64,000 nucleotides of DNA from positions 47,534 through 111,533 of the forward strand of contig NZ_LKKO01000019.1 in assembly GCF_001455965.1 (NCBI RefSeq), read 5' to 3'. This DNA is from Methylobacterium sp. GXS13. Its GTDB lineage: Bacteria; Pseudomonadota; Alphaproteobacteria; Rhizobiales; Beijerinckiaceae. The position numbers were made by a program, and so were the translations under genes. The notes under the pieces were generated by a model that saw nothing but the letters and a program-made list of their open reading frames with translations, was not told the DNA's origin and did no database searches. The first letter of the stretch is position 1; each line of letters begins with the position of its first letter. Below, piece by piece: positions 48,472-57,681 of this stretch.

Positions 48472-48735
48472 ATGGGTATTCTCTGGACCATCATCATCGG
48501 GTTCCTCGCCGGAATCATCGCCAAGTTCCTCATGCCCGGACCGAACGAGCCGTCGGGCTTCATCCTGACGACCATTCTCGGCATCGTCGGCGCCTTCGTC
48601 GCGACCTTCCTGGGGCAGGCCATCGGCTGGTACGGACCGAACCAGGGCGCGGGCTTCATCGGGGCCGTCGTCGGTGCCGTGGTTGTGCTCTTCATCTACG
48701 GCATGATCGCCGGTCGCCGCCGCACCACGATCTGA
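48472..48735 (+). CDS. GlsB/YeaQ/YmgE-family stress-response membrane protein
   Basis: An 87-residue protein with three hydrophobic helices and the family blocks WTIIIGFLAGIIAKFLMPG, TTILGIVGAFVATFLG and GFIGAVVGAVVVLFIYG. Small Gly-rich inner-membrane proteins of this kind are often stress-induced; function unknown. A strong terminator follows at 48761-48789. Confidence 0.92.
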   Translation: MGILWTIIIGFLAGIIAKFLMPGPNEPSGFILTTILGIVGAFVATFLGQAIGWYGPNQGAGFIGAVVGAVVVLFIYGMIAGRRRTTI

Positions 48736-48760
48736 TCAGTTCCTGAGGTCTGGAACGAGA

Positions 48761-48789
48761 AGGGGCGCCCCGCGGGGCGCCCCTTTTTT
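48761..48789 (+). terminator. Rho-independent terminator after the GlsB/YeaQ-type gene
   Basis: A 10-base GC stem (AGGGGCGCCC with GGGCGCCCCT), a CGCG loop and a run of six T. It lies 26 bases after the stop. Confidence 0.92.
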
Positions 48790-48822
48790 GTGGCTTGATG
48801 ACCGGCTGATGGCGACGAGCCC

Positions 48823-49044
48823 TCAGAGGTGATCCGCAGCCGCCTTCACGGCGCAGTGGCCTGTGGCGCCGCGTACGGCAAGCCCGACGCCGACGACCAG
48901 CGCCAGCAGGCTGAGAATCTTGTTCGGCCGGGGCTGCGCGGCCGCCGCGGCGATCCCAAGGCCCAGCGCCACCGACACCGCCCGCTCCGTGGTGGTGAGG
49001 TTCGGTTGCCCGCTGAAGATGTCGTGGATCATTTCGTTGGCCAT
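48823..49044 (-). CDS. Small DUF2892-like membrane protein under an EcfG-type promoter
   Basis: The ATG at 49044 gives 73 residues. The protein has a polar start (MANEMIHDIFSGQPNLTTTERAVS cut into two parts: a hydrophilic lead, then ERAVSVALGLG), one or two membrane helices (SLLALVVGVGLAVRGATGH) and a short polar tail. This matches the layout of DUF2892/YgaP-type transmembrane proteins. GGGAAAG precedes the start. A perfect GGAAC-N16-CGTT promoter lies at 49076-49100, giving a leader of about 25 nt, so it is probably a general-stress-response gene. Confidence 0.8.
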   Translation of the reverse strand: MANEMIHDIFSGQPNLTTTERAVSVALGLGIAAAAAQPRPNKILSLLALVVGVGLAVRGATGHCAVKAAADHL

Positions 49045-49075
49045 GAACGCTTTCCCGTTGTGAGGTCGCGGGGCG

Positions 49076-49100
49076 AACGCAGGGGCAGGACCGGCGTTCC
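49076..49100 (-). promoter_or_regulatory. EcfG-dependent general stress promoter, perfect match
   Basis: On the minus strand GGAAC (49100-49096), a 16-base spacer and CGTT (49079-49076) match the alphaproteobacterial EcfG consensus exactly. It is 32 bases upstream of the small membrane protein start. Confidence 0.8.
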
Positions 49101-49275
49101 CGCGGTCGCGCGCGGCCGAGGCGCGCGCGCCGCGCAGGAGATTCGAAGAGCGCCTGCTGCTGCCGGGCCACGGCCGCCCCATGGGGAGGCCCCATCCGTA
49201 TCGAGAGCCTGAGCGGGACGGACCGAACAGCCACTCGCTCAGGACTCAGACCGAAGGGGCTCGGCCCGGGATACG

Positions 49276-49306
49276 AAAAAGGCGCGGCCCTGATAGGGCC
49301 GCGCCT
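49276..49306 (-). terminator. Rho-independent terminator of pnp
   Basis: Read on the minus strand: an 11-base stem (AGGCGCGGCCC with GGGCCGCGCCT), a TATCA loop and a run of five T (49280-49276). It lies about 50 bases after the pnp stop. Confidence 0.9.
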
Positions 49307-49356
49307 CTCGCATCGCACCCGCACAGGCCGAGGCCTATGCTGGGTTCTGGTCTCGC

Positions 49357-51582
49357 TTATTCGCCAGCGGATTCGCGGCGGCGCTCACCACGATGGCGGC
49401 CGCCGTTATCCTCACGCCGGGGCTCACCGTCCCGGTCGCTGCGGCCGCTCGAATCCCGCTCGGCCTTCACCTTCTCGGTGATGTCCTCGCCGGTCTGCTG
49501 GTCGACGACGCGCATGGACAGGCGGATCTTGCCGCGATCGTCCTGACCAAGGAACTTCACCTTGACCTTGTCGCCTTCCTTGACGACGTCCGTCACCTTG
49601 GCGACCCGCTGAGCAGCGAGTTCCGAGATGTGGACGAGGCCATCCTTGGCGCCGAAGAAGTTCACGAAGGCGCCGAACTCCATGCACTTCACGATCGTGC
49701 CGTCGTAGATCATGCCGGTCTCGGGCTCGGCGACGATCGAGCGGATCCAGTTATAGGCCGCCTTGATCGCCTTGCCGTCGGCCGAGGCGATCTTCACGAT
49801 GCCGGTGTCCTCGATGTTGATCTTGGCACCGGTCTTCTCGACGATCTCGCGGATCACCTTGCCGCCGGTGCCGATCACGTCGCGGATCTTGTCGGTCGGG
49901 ATCTGCATCGTCTCGATGCGCGGCGCGTACTCGCCGAGCTCCGGACGGGCATCGGTGAGGGCCTTGGCCATCTCCTGGAGGATGTGGGCACGCCCGTCCT
50001 TCGCCTGGTCGAGGGCGACCCGCATGATCTCCTCGGTGATGCCGGCGATCTTGATGTCCATCTGGAGCGAGGTCACGCCTTCGTCCGTACCGGCCACCTT
50101 GAAGTCCATGTCGCCGAGGTGATCCTCGTCGCCCAGGATGTCGGACAGGACCGCGAAGCGCTCACCCTCGAGGATGAGGCCCATGGCGATGCCGGCCACC
50201 GGACGGCGCAGGGGCACGCCGGCATCCATCAGCGACAGCGAGCCGCCGCAGACGGAAGCCATCGAGGACGAGCCGTTGGACTCGGTGATCTCGGACACGA
50301 CGCGGATCGTGTACGGGAACTCATGCGCCGGCGGCAGAACCGGCCGGATCGCCCGCCACGCCAGCTTGCCGTGGCCGATCTCGCGACGACCCGGGGAGCC
50401 CATGCGGCCGGTCTCGCCCACCGAATAGGGAGGGAAGTTGTAGTGGAGCAGGAAGCGCTCCTTGTAGGTGCCATCGAGCGAGTCGATGAACTGCTCGTCC
50501 TCACCGGTGCCCAGCGTGGCGACCACGAGGGCCTGGGTCTCACCGCGGGTGAACAGCGACGAACCGTGGGCGCGGGGCAGCACGCCGACCTCGGACACGA
50601 TCGGGCGGACCGTCTTCAAGTCGCGGCCGTCGATGCGCGAGCCGGTATCGAGCACGTTCCAGCGCACGACCTTGGACTGCGCCTCCTTGAAAGCGGCCTT
50701 GACCTTCTCGGCCGGGAACTTCTCGGCACCCTCGGAGCACAGAGCGGCCATCACCTTCGCCTTCACGGCGTCGACGGCGGCGTAGCGCTCCTGCTTGACG
50801 GTCTTTGTGTAGGCGGCGCGCAGCTCGGTCTCGCAGACCTCGAGGACGGCCTTCTCGACGTCGGCGTTCTCAGGGGCCTGGAAGTCGCGGGGCTCCTTGG
50901 CAGCCTTCTCGGCCAGGCGAATGATCGCCTCGATGACCGGCTGGAAATGCTTGTGGCCGAACATCACGGCACCGAGCATCACGTCCTCGGAAAGCTCCTT
51001 GGCCTCCGACTCGACCATCAGCACGGCGTCCTGGGTGCCGGCGACGACGAGGTCGAGGGACGATTCATCCTTGGTCTCGGTGACCAGCGGGTTCAGCCGG
51101 TAGCCGCCGTTGATGTAACCGACGCGAGCGGCGCCGATCGGGCCCATGAACGGCACGCCCGACAGGGTCAGGGCGGCGGAGGCCGCGACCATCGACACGA
51201 TGTCGGGATCGTTCTCGAGGTCGTGGGTCAGGACCGTGATGACGACCTGGGTGTCATTGCGCCAGCCATTGATGAACAGCGGGCGGATCGGGCGGTCGAT
51301 CAGGCGGGAGACCAGGGTCTCCTTCTCGGAGGGACGGCCCTCGCGCTTGAAGTAGCCACCCGGGATGCGGCCGGCGGCGTAGGCACGCTCCTGGTAGTTC
51401 ACGGTGAGCGGGAGGAAGTCGATGCCGGGCTTCGGCTCCTTGGTGGCGACCACCGTGGCGAGCACGGAGGTCTCGCCGTAAGTGGCGAGCACCGCGCCGT
51501 CAGCCTGACGGGCGACCTTGCCGGTCTCGAGGACGAGCTTGCGGTCGCCCCACATCAGCTCTTCGCGTTGAACGTCGAACAT
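49357..51582 (-). CDS. pnp: Polyribonucleotide nucleotidyltransferase
   Basis: The 741-residue protein has two RNase PH cores (N-terminal [19 protein letters not shown]-terminal [12 protein letters not shown] through [19 protein letters not shown]), then a KH domain ([20 protein letters not shown], about 552) and an S1 domain from about 620 ([19 protein letters not shown]). It degrades RNA phosphorolytically and belongs to the degradosome. It follows rpsO on the minus strand, the classical order, with a 12-base hairpin in the gap that may be the RNase III site for autoregulation. Confidence 0.97.
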   Translation of the reverse strand: MFDVQREELMWGDRKLVLETGKVARQADGAVLATYGETSVLATVVATKEPKPGIDFLPLTVNYQERAYAAGRIPGGYFKREGRPSEKETLVSRLIDRPIRPLFINGWRNDTQVVITVLTHDLENDPDIVSMVAASAALTLSGVPFMGPIGAARVGYINGGYRLNPLVTETKDESSLDLVVAGTQDAVLMVESEAKELSEDVMLGAVMFGHKHFQPVIEAIIRLAEKAAKEPRDFQAPENADVEKAVLEVCETELRAAYTKTVKQERYAAVDAVKAKVMAALCSEGAEKFPAEKVKAAFKEAQSKVVRWNVLDTGSRIDGRDLKTVRPIVSEVGVLPRAHGSSLFTRGETQALVVATLGTGEDEQFIDSLDGTYKERFLLHYNFPPYSVGETGRMGSPGRREIGHGKLAWRAIRPVLPPAHEFPYTIRVVSEITESNGSSSMASVCGGSLSLMDAGVPLRRPVAGIAMGLILEGERFAVLSDILGDEDHLGDMDFKVAGTDEGVTSLQMDIKIAGITEEIMRVALDQAKDGRAHILQEMAKALTDARPELGEYAPRIETMQIPTDKIRDVIGTGGKVIREIVEKTGAKINIEDTGIVKIASADGKAIKAAYNWIRSIVAEPETGMIYDGTIVKCMEFGAFVNFFGAKDGLVHISELAAQRVAKVTDVVKEGDKVKVKFLGQDDRGKIRLSMRVVDQQTGEDITEKVKAERDSSGRSDRDGEPRREDNGGRHRGERRRESAGE

Positions 51583-51638
51583 TCTTGTCTCTTCCTTGCC
51601 TTCGGCGGGCCCGGCCCGGCGCCGTCGGGGGCAAGACG

Positions 51639-51669
51639 GCGAGACACTTCATCCGGCGAAGTGTCTCGC
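51639..51669 (-). promoter_or_regulatory. Hairpin between rpsO and pnp, possible RNase III processing site
   Basis: A perfect 12-base stem (GCGAGACACTTC with GAAGTGTCTCGC) with a 7-base loop lies 57 bases before pnp. There is no T-run. In E. coli a hairpin at this place is cut by RNase III and lets PNPase repress its own mRNA. Confidence 0.6.
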
Positions 51670-51790
51670 GATCCTGCCCCGACGCTGGCGCCTCGAAGCG
51701 GCCCGTTTTTCGAGCGGCCGGACCCATTCCGGCAGCCCGAGATCGTGAAACGCGGCTCCGAGCCGGGCTCGGAACCGCGCGTGGTCGGCC

Positions 51791-52060
51791 TTAGCGGCGG
51801 ATACCGAGACGCTCGATGAGCGCGCGGTACCGGGCCTCGTCCTTGCGCTTGACGTAGTCGAGCAGCGAGCGGCGCTGCGAGACCATCTTCAGCAGGCCGC
51901 GGCGGGAATGGTTATCCTTGCCGTGAGTCTTGAAGTGGCCGGTGAGGTTGGTGATCCGCTCGGTGAGGATCGCGACCTGGACCTCGGGGGACCCGGTGTC
52001 CTTGGCGTCCTTGCGGTGTTCCTTGATGAGCGCGGTCTTGCGCTCTGCCGTGATCGACAT
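51791..52060 (-). CDS. rpsO: 30S ribosomal protein S15
   Basis: The 89-residue protein matches S15 throughout: [56 protein letters not shown] and [24 protein letters not shown]. It binds 16S rRNA early in 30S assembly. It is upstream of pnp and probably cotranscribed. No truB lies directly upstream, unlike in many relatives. Confidence 0.97.
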   Translation of the reverse strand: MSITAERKTALIKEHRKDAKDTGSPEVQVAILTERITNLTGHFKTHGKDNHSRRGLLKMVSQRRSLLDYVKRKDEARYRALIERLGIRR

Positions 52061-52459
52061 CGCATGCCTTTCGGGTTGTGCTGGTCAGATGCGGCGCCCC
52101 GATCGGGGCGCTCGAGCTCGGCGTTCGGCCGGTGCCGGGATGTCGTCCAGCACGGTCACAGCGCCAAGCGGCTCAAGCCCCGCCCGGTAACCCGAGCCGA
52201 GGCTGCGTGATCCATACACGAAACCGCCGGATACACCAGCCCCGGGCCCCAGAGCCGCCCGAGGGAACGGGCAAGACCCGCATGCTGGCCGGCGTCGCGG
52301 CGCCCCAGGCGTCGGTTGAGCCGATCTTACACGTCGTCATCCACGCCGACGAGGCGTACCGTCGGGCAACTGCGCCGGACTCGGCCGCATCTGGGGTCTA
52401 CGCCGCCGCGAGGCCCTCGGTGCCTGCGTGCTATCGCTTGCCCTGAACCTGAGTGCCTC
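52061..52459. other. About 400 bases upstream of rpsO without a clear gene
   Basis: This stretch should contain the rpsO promoter on the minus strand. I see no reading frame with protein-like character, no tRNA and no strong hairpin. Confidence 0.5.
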
Positions 52460-52770
52460 GTGGTTGTCCCGGTGACGGTCGACCGCTCGATCAGCGAATT
52501 CCTGCTCGGGCAGCTGGCGGCTCATCCCGAAGAGCGCTTCAGCGCCGTACGGGCGCGGGCCGTGTTCGAGTCGGCCTATCCCGGAGAGTTCCGTCAGATC
52601 GCGCAGCGCCCGGCGGAACAGACCGCCTCCGCTACGTCGGTCTCGATGACGACGGCTACGTCGTCCCCCCGCAAGGCCACACCTTTATGAAGTTGTCAGA
52701 AATCGTAGCCAAGATCTTCCGAACCGATCCCAGAATGATCGAGAGCGAGCTGCGAACGCCGATGCCTTGA
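52460..52770 (+). pseudogene. Frameshifted small gene, unknown family
   Basis: From a GTG at 52460 one frame gives a protein-like stretch (DRSISEFLLGQLAAHPEERF, then VRARAVFESAYPGEFRQIAQRP). Near 52620 the sense jumps to another frame, which continues RLRYVGLDDDGYVVPPQGHTF and MKLSEIVAKIF to a TGA at 52770. Joining the two gives about 100 residues with continuous charge and hydrophobic pattern. This suggests a one-base shift, real or a sequence error. Family unknown. Confidence 0.45.
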
Positions 52771-53001
52771 ACGTAGCATCAGCCAGCTCGTCTGGGCAGG
52801 TTCGTGCCAACCCGTGGATGGCGATCCGACGTGAACGTCCCACGCCATCGCAACCATACCCGCGTTGCTGGCGATCAAGTCTTTTAACAAACGCATTGGA
52901 TAAAGTATCCTCTGCACAGGTCGGCGAATCGCCCTGCCGCGCCATGCTCCGGACTTGAGGCACTGTGACGAGATGCAAGGCATGCGACGTTGATCCACGA
53001 T

Positions 53002-53421
53002 GTGTACCTGCGTGTTCCTCCGACCAGGCCGGACCGCATAGACGATGCATTACCCAAGCCTGACGCCCGTGGGGTCGAATGGGCTCTCGGAGGGGTCGGC
53101 TGCCTGATCGTCCTCCTGACTCCATTGGCTGTCCTGGCGTTGCCCCAATCGGACGTGGTGGCGGTCGTCGGTACGCCCGGCGGCGGCGCAGCAGATTCAA
53201 TCCGGATCATCGCGAACGCGGGCGGGACGGTCCTGAACCGCGGCGGCCCGGACAACGTCCTCCTGGCCCACTCGGACCAGGCCGGCTTCGCCGGTCGCCT
53301 CTACGCAGCAGGAGCGCGCCTCGTCATCGACGGCCGCCTCTCCGACGGTTGCAGCCCCTCCACCACCTCGACGTCTTCGCCGACCGCCGTCACGGCCACG
53401 GCCCGGAACCCGACTCGATGA
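53002..53421 (+). CDS. Membrane-anchored periplasmic protein coupled to a chemoreceptor
   Basis: From the GTG at 53002 (a TTG at 52990 is in frame) the product has 139 residues: about 30 cytoplasmic residues, one membrane helix ([19 protein letters not shown]) and a periplasmic part, [19 protein letters not shown] through [26 protein letters not shown], ending in a Ser/Thr tail. Its stop overlaps the chemoreceptor start (ATGA). The family is not recognised; it may bind a ligand or modulate the receptor. Confidence 0.65.
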   Translation: MYLRVPPTRPDRIDDALPKPDARGVEWALGGVGCLIVLLTPLAVLALPQSDVVAVVGTPGGGAADSIRIIANAGGTVLNRGGPDNVLLAHSDQAGFAGRLYAAGARLVIDGRLSDGCSPSTTSTSSPTAVTATARNPTR

Positions 53422-54884
53422 ACCATCTCGACATCCTGCAGCGCCGCTTCGGCCGGTTTCTGATCCCGCTCCTGTGGGCCCATGTCCTGTTGATCGGCGT
53501 CGTCGATGCCGTGCTGACGGCGAACTTTCCGGCTCTGGGGCCCGTGGTCGGCGCCATCGGCATTGCGGGCGTCACGACCACCCTGTGGCTGCGCGACCCG
53601 GTGAGCGCGGCGACCCGCATCGTGAGCGGCGTGGCCCTGGTGGGCATGGCCGCGCTGCTCCTGATCACGTTCGCCGGCCATCCCTGGCAAATCGACCTGC
53701 ACATGTATTTCTTCGCCTGCCTGGCAATGCTGGCCGGGTGGTGCGACTGGCGCGTGATTCTGGCGGCGGCGGCCGCGACGGCCGTCCATCATCTCGCACT
53801 CGACCTGGCGATGCCGGCCCTGATCTTTCCGGGCGGGGCGAGCGATCTTGGCCGGGTGATCCTGCATGCCGCGATCGTGCTCATCGAAACCGGTATCCTG
53901 ATCTGGGTTTGCCGGACCGTGGAAGAGTCCTTCCTGGCCCTCGCGGCCTCCGACGCGCAGACGCAGGCCCAACTCGCACGGGCGCTCGATCTGGAAAGCG
54001 AGGCCGCCACGACCCGGTCGGCGCTCGAACTGGAGCGCAAATCCGAGATGGAGCAGCTCGCGCGCGCATTCGAGACGTCTGTCGGCAGCATCCTCGATCA
54101 CGTCGCCGCAGCGGCCGGCACCGTCGAGGCCGCTGCGGCTGGAATGGCGACGACGGCGACCACGACGGCGGATCGATCGCTGACGGTGGCGGCGGCCGTC
54201 GGAGAGACTGCCGTCAAGGTCCAGGGTGCGGCGGCGGCGGCCGAGGAACTGGGTTCGTCGATCGGCGAGATCGGCCGACAGGTCGACGTGTCGGCCGAGA
54301 TGGCGCGCGAGGCCGCCGCACAGGCCGCCGCGGCGACGCCCCTGGTCAGCGAACTGCGCACGGCGGCCGAACGTATCGGCGACGTCGTGGCGCTGATCTC
54401 GAACATCGCCGGCCAGACCAACCTGCTCGCCCTCAATGCCACGATCGAGGCCGCACGAGCCGGGGAGGCGGGCCGCGGCTTCGCGGTGGTGGCTGCCGAG
54501 GTCAAGGAACTCGCCGAGCAGACGGCGCGCGCCACACAGGACATCGCCGCGCAGGTCCATCACATCCAGACCTCGACCGGACAGGCGGCCGCCGCCGTGG
54601 ACGGCATCACCGTCCGGATCCGCGACATGAGCGGCGTCGCCACGGCGATCAATGCCGCGGTCGAGGAGCAGGGCGCCGCCACCCGGGAGATCCTGCGGAA
54701 CGTCTCGGAAGCCGCCACGGATGCACGTGACATCACCGCCACGCTCACGGACGTCACCGGCGACGTGCAGGTCACGGGGTCCGAGGCCGGCCGCGTCCTC
54801 GCCTCGGTCTCGGACCTGTCGCGGGAATTCGCCACCCTGCGCACCGAGGTCGGGCGCTTCCTGGCGTCCGTGCGCGCGGCCTGA
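53418..54884 (+). CDS. Methyl-accepting chemotaxis protein with a polytopic membrane sensor domain
   Basis: The 488-residue protein begins with about six membrane helices and no large periplasmic domain; conserved-looking histidines occur in [14 protein letters not shown] and [10 protein letters not shown]. After residue 180 comes a coiled coil and the signalling hairpin with the tip [33 protein letters not shown] (split here: [18 protein letters not shown] is the core). No HAMP domain is clear. It probably senses a membrane-borne or intracellular cue and controls CheA. The ATG at 53418 overlaps the preceding stop. Confidence 0.92.
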   Translation: MNHLDILQRRFGRFLIPLLWAHVLLIGVVDAVLTANFPALGPVVGAIGIAGVTTTLWLRDPVSAATRIVSGVALVGMAALLLITFAGHPWQIDLHMYFFACLAMLAGWCDWRVILAAAAATAVHHLALDLAMPALIFPGGASDLGRVILHAAIVLIETGILIWVCRTVEESFLALAASDAQTQAQLARALDLESEAATTRSALELERKSEMEQLARAFETSVGSILDHVAAAAGTVEAAAAGMATTATTTADRSLTVAAAVGETAVKVQGAAAAAEELGSSIGEIGRQVDVSAEMAREAAAQAAAATPLVSELRTAAERIGDVVALISNIAGQTNLLALNATIEAARAGEAGRGFAVVAAEVKELAEQTARATQDIAAQVHHIQTSTGQAAAAVDGITVRIRDMSGVATAINAAVEEQGAATREILRNVSEAATDARDITATLTDVTGDVQVTGSEAGRVLASVSDLSREFATLRTEVGRFLASVRAA

Positions 54885-54955
54885 AGCACCGGCTCGGATC
54901 TTGCTCGCTGGATCCCATCCGCATTATCCGGGGACCAAAGGCCGAGAACCACGAC

Positions 54956-56359
54956 ATGTCCGACACCGCCGCCATCGCCCGGATCGAGGATCCGGCGACC
55001 GGCAATCCCAGTCTCGCCCGGAGCCTCACCGCCCCGGGCCTGGTCGCCATCGGGCTCGGCGCCACGATCGGCGCGGGCATCTTCGTTCTGACCGGAACCG
55101 CAGCGGCACAATATGCGGGGCCGGCACTCAGCCTGTCCTTCGTGATCGGCGGCATCGCCTGTGGCTTCGTCGGCCTGTGCTACGCCGAGCTCGCCGCCAT
55201 GATCCCGGAGGCGGGCTCGACCTACACCTACACGCGGGCGTGCCTCGGCCTGCTCCCGGCCTGGATCATCGGCTGGGACCTCGTGCTCGAATTCGCCATG
55301 GCGGCGGCCACGGTGGCGGTGGGCTGGTCAGGCTACGCGCAGTCGCTCGCAGCGGATTTCGGCCTTAAGTTGCCTGCAGTTCTATCGGGAGCGCCGGGGG
55401 ACGGCGGCCTGGTGAACCTGCCCGCCGTCGGCATCGTACTGTTGCTGACGGCGCTCCTGACCCGCTCGACCCGGGACGCCTCCCTGATCAACGGCCTGCT
55501 GGTCGCCTGCAAGGTTGCGATCATCCTGGCCTTCGTGGGCGTCGGCGTGGTCCATCTGCATCCGGAGCTGTGGCATCCGTTCGTCCCCGAGAATGCCGGC
55601 GCGTTCGGCACCTACGGCTGGAGCGGCGTGTTCCGCGGAGCCGCGGTGGTGTTCTTCGCCTTCATCGGCTTCGAGACCGTAGCGACCGCGGCGGGCGAGT
55701 GCCGGGCGCCCCAGCGCGACGCGCCAATCGGGCTGATCGGATCGCTGACGATCAGCACGGTCCTGTACGTGGCGGTGGCGGCGGTGCTTACCGGCCTCGT
55801 GCCCTATCGGGAGCTGGACGTCGCCGATCCGATCGCCAAGGCGATCGACCGCCTCGCGATGCCCGGGCTGGCGATCGTGATCAAGATCGGGGCCCTGATC
55901 GGGCTGACCACCTCGGCACTCACGGCGCTCTACGGGCAGGGCCGGATCTTCTTCGCCATGGCCCGGGACGGGCTGCTGCCGCCCCTGTTCTGCCGGGTCG
56001 ATCCGGCGACCCGGGCACCGGTAGCGAGCCAAGTGGTGATCGGTCTGTTCACCGCGGCCGTAGCCGGGCTGGTGCCGATCGACATCCTGGGCGAACTCGT
56101 CAGCATCGGCACGCTGCTGGCGTTCTGCCTGGTCTGCGGAATCGTGTTGATCCTGCGCCGGACGGAACCCGACCGGCCCCGGCCGTTCCGCGTACCGGCG
56201 GCGATCCCGATGGCCACGCTCGGCATCCTGTCATGCCTGGTTCTGATGGCCGCGTTGCCGGCCGATACCTGGATCCGGCTCGCGGTCTGGCTGGTGATCG
56301 GGTTGGCGATCTATGGCGGCTACGGAAGGCGCAACGCGCGGCTCACCCAAGCAGGTTGA
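54956..56359 (+). CDS. APC-family amino acid permease
   Basis: The 467-residue protein has about 12 membrane helices. The first helix has the APC substrate motif GLGATIGAGIFVLTG, and later blocks are YAELAAMIPEAGSTYTYT, FFAFIGFETVATAAGECRAPQRDAPIG and GQGRIFFAMARDGLLP. It is of the cationic amino acid transporter/YfnA type. It converges on the FlgC-like gene and overlaps it by 17 bases. Confidence 0.93.
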   Translation: MSDTAAIARIEDPATGNPSLARSLTAPGLVAIGLGATIGAGIFVLTGTAAAQYAGPALSLSFVIGGIACGFVGLCYAELAAMIPEAGSTYTYTRACLGLLPAWIIGWDLVLEFAMAAATVAVGWSGYAQSLAADFGLKLPAVLSGAPGDGGLVNLPAVGIVLLLTALLTRSTRDASLINGLLVACKVAIILAFVGVGVVHLHPELWHPFVPENAGAFGTYGWSGVFRGAAVVFFAFIGFETVATAAGECRAPQRDAPIGLIGSLTISTVLYVAVAAVLTGLVPYRELDVADPIAKAIDRLAMPGLAIVIKIGALIGLTTSALTALYGQGRIFFAMARDGLLPPLFCRVDPATRAPVASQVVIGLFTAAVAGLVPIDILGELVSIGTLLAFCLVCGIVLILRRTEPDRPRPFRVPAAIPMATLGILSCLVLMAALPADTWIRLAVWLVIGLAIYGGYGRRNARLTQAG

Positions 56360-56753
56360 GCGTGGCCCGGCTCACCGCGTCGATCGAAGCCTCGGCGCTG
56401 AGGTTCAGTTCGTAGTTCCGGATCACGCGCTGCAGGTCGGCCGATTCCAGCGCGACGTTGACGTTCGGCAGGCGGATATAGCCCTGGCGATCAGCCGCCA
56501 CATTCGATGGATCGTAGCGCCGGCGGAAATCGCTCCCGTCGTGCACGATGCGGCCGACCGGTTCGCGCCCTCGGTCGACATCAACCGGCTGGAACACCGC
56601 GATCTTCCGGGCATAGGGCGTGCCGCCCGGATCAGCCGGGGCGGAATCGGCGTTCGCGATATTCTCGGAGATCGCCCGGATCTGCCCGCTCTGGATCCGA
56701 CGGCCGTAGGCCAAAGCGTCGGTGGCCGCCTTGAGGGGGCTGGTATCCGGCAT
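56343..56753 (-). CDS. FlgC-like flagellar rod protein, outside any flagellar cluster
   Basis: The 136-residue protein resembles FlgC: the N-terminal rod motif SENIANADSAPADPGGTPYARK, the middle YVRLPNVNVALESADL-like block (here YIRLPNVNVALESADLQRV) and a C-terminal helix NYELNLSAEASIDAVSRATL. FlgC is about 135-140 residues and forms the proximal rod. No other flagellar gene is nearby, so it is an orphan copy or a divergent relative. Confidence 0.75.
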   Translation of the reverse strand: MPDTSPLKAATDALAYGRRIQSGQIRAISENIANADSAPADPGGTPYARKIAVFQPVDVDRGREPVGRIVHDGSDFRRRYDPSNVAADRQGYIRLPNVNVALESADLQRVIRNYELNLSAEASIDAVSRATLNLLG

Positions 56754-56820
56754 GCGGGGCGGGCTCGGTCGGCGCGGGGAGAGGCTGAACGATCCTCTAC
56801 GAAACAGCCTTAAGCGAAGG

Positions 56821-57681
56821 TTAAGCCGCCCGGCCTGATAGGCTCACCGCCTCACGCAGGTCGCGGCTATCGGTGAGCCGCAGGCCCCTCCGGCGCAGAG
56901 AGGCCAGCAGCGCGCGGTCCGGAAACGAGCAATACGGCAGAACCTCGGTGCTCCGGCCCTCAGGGATTCGGTCCGTGCGGGCGATCTCGTCGAGCAACCG
57001 GTCGAGCATGCCGCGCCCGTGCGCATGCAGCGCCACGGCCGCCCGGGTGGCGGTGGTGTCGGCCGGGAGCGGTACAGCCTCCTGAGCGAGGATCGCCCCG
57101 GTATCGATCGTGGCCGCAAGCCGGTGCAGGGTCATGCCGAAGCTGCCGGGTCCGTCTGCCAGCGCATGGATCGTCGGCACCGGGCCACGATGGCGCGGCA
57201 GCAGCCCGGGATGACCATTGATGCCGCCGAGACGTGCCAGTCCGATGGTCTCGGCCTTCAGGATCTGGTCGAAATGATAGGTCAGGATCAGGTCTGGCGC
57301 GGTCGCACGTAATCTCTGCGCGACCTCGGCGCCGTTCACATCGTCGACCGTCAGGGTCGGGATACCCAAGCGCCGGCACAGGGTCTTCAGCGGTGTCGAT
57401 TCCGGCGCAGCGCCGCTGCCGGCTACAGCCTGGGTGAGGGGCGCCAGCGGCCGCAGCAAATCCGGCAGCCCAAAATTCACCGCGAGATACGGCAGGATCC
57501 CGGCGCCGGAGCGCGCGAGATGCCCGCGGACCTGGCCAGTCAGCCCCCCGCTCGACGGCCGTTCAGCGTTCGACAGCCCGACGAAGGCGATATCGGCCCG
57601 GTGATCGGCCACGAACCGGCGCACCACCCGGGCATTGGGCAGCGCCTCCAGGACGAACAGCGCGATCCGGGCGCGGGCCAT
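56821..57681 (-). CDS. Formyltransferase-fold protein
   Basis: A 286-residue protein. Residues about 125-165 give the formyltransferase core: PDLILTYHFDQILKAETI and NGHPGLLPRHRGPVPTIHA, corresponding to the Asn-x-His and HPSLLP of methionyl-tRNA and GAR formyltransferases. A catalytic Asp is likely in ATIDTGAIL. The N-terminal part is diverged. It starts one base into the SDR stop (TGATG) and may modify a sugar amine in the neighbouring surface polysaccharide pathway; that is inference. Confidence 0.82.
   Translation of the reverse strand: MARARIALFVLEALPNARVVRRFVADHRADIAFVGLSNAERPSSGGLTGQVRGHLARSGAGILPYLAVNFGLPDLLRPLAPLTQAVAGSGAAPESTPLKTLCRRLGIPTLTVDDVNGAEVAQRLRATAPDLILTYHFDQILKAETIGLARLGGINGHPGLLPRHRGPVPTIHALADGPGSFGMTLHRLAATIDTGAILAQEAVPLPADTTATRAAVALHAHGRGMLDRLLDEIARTDRIPEGRSTEVLPYCSFPDRALLASLRRRGLRLTDSRDLREAVSLSGRAA

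Noticed and set aside
49393..51819. A long open frame antisense to pnp
   Set aside because: It mirrors the pnp coding strand and its product is Asp/Leu/His-rich without any domain; pnp is certain.
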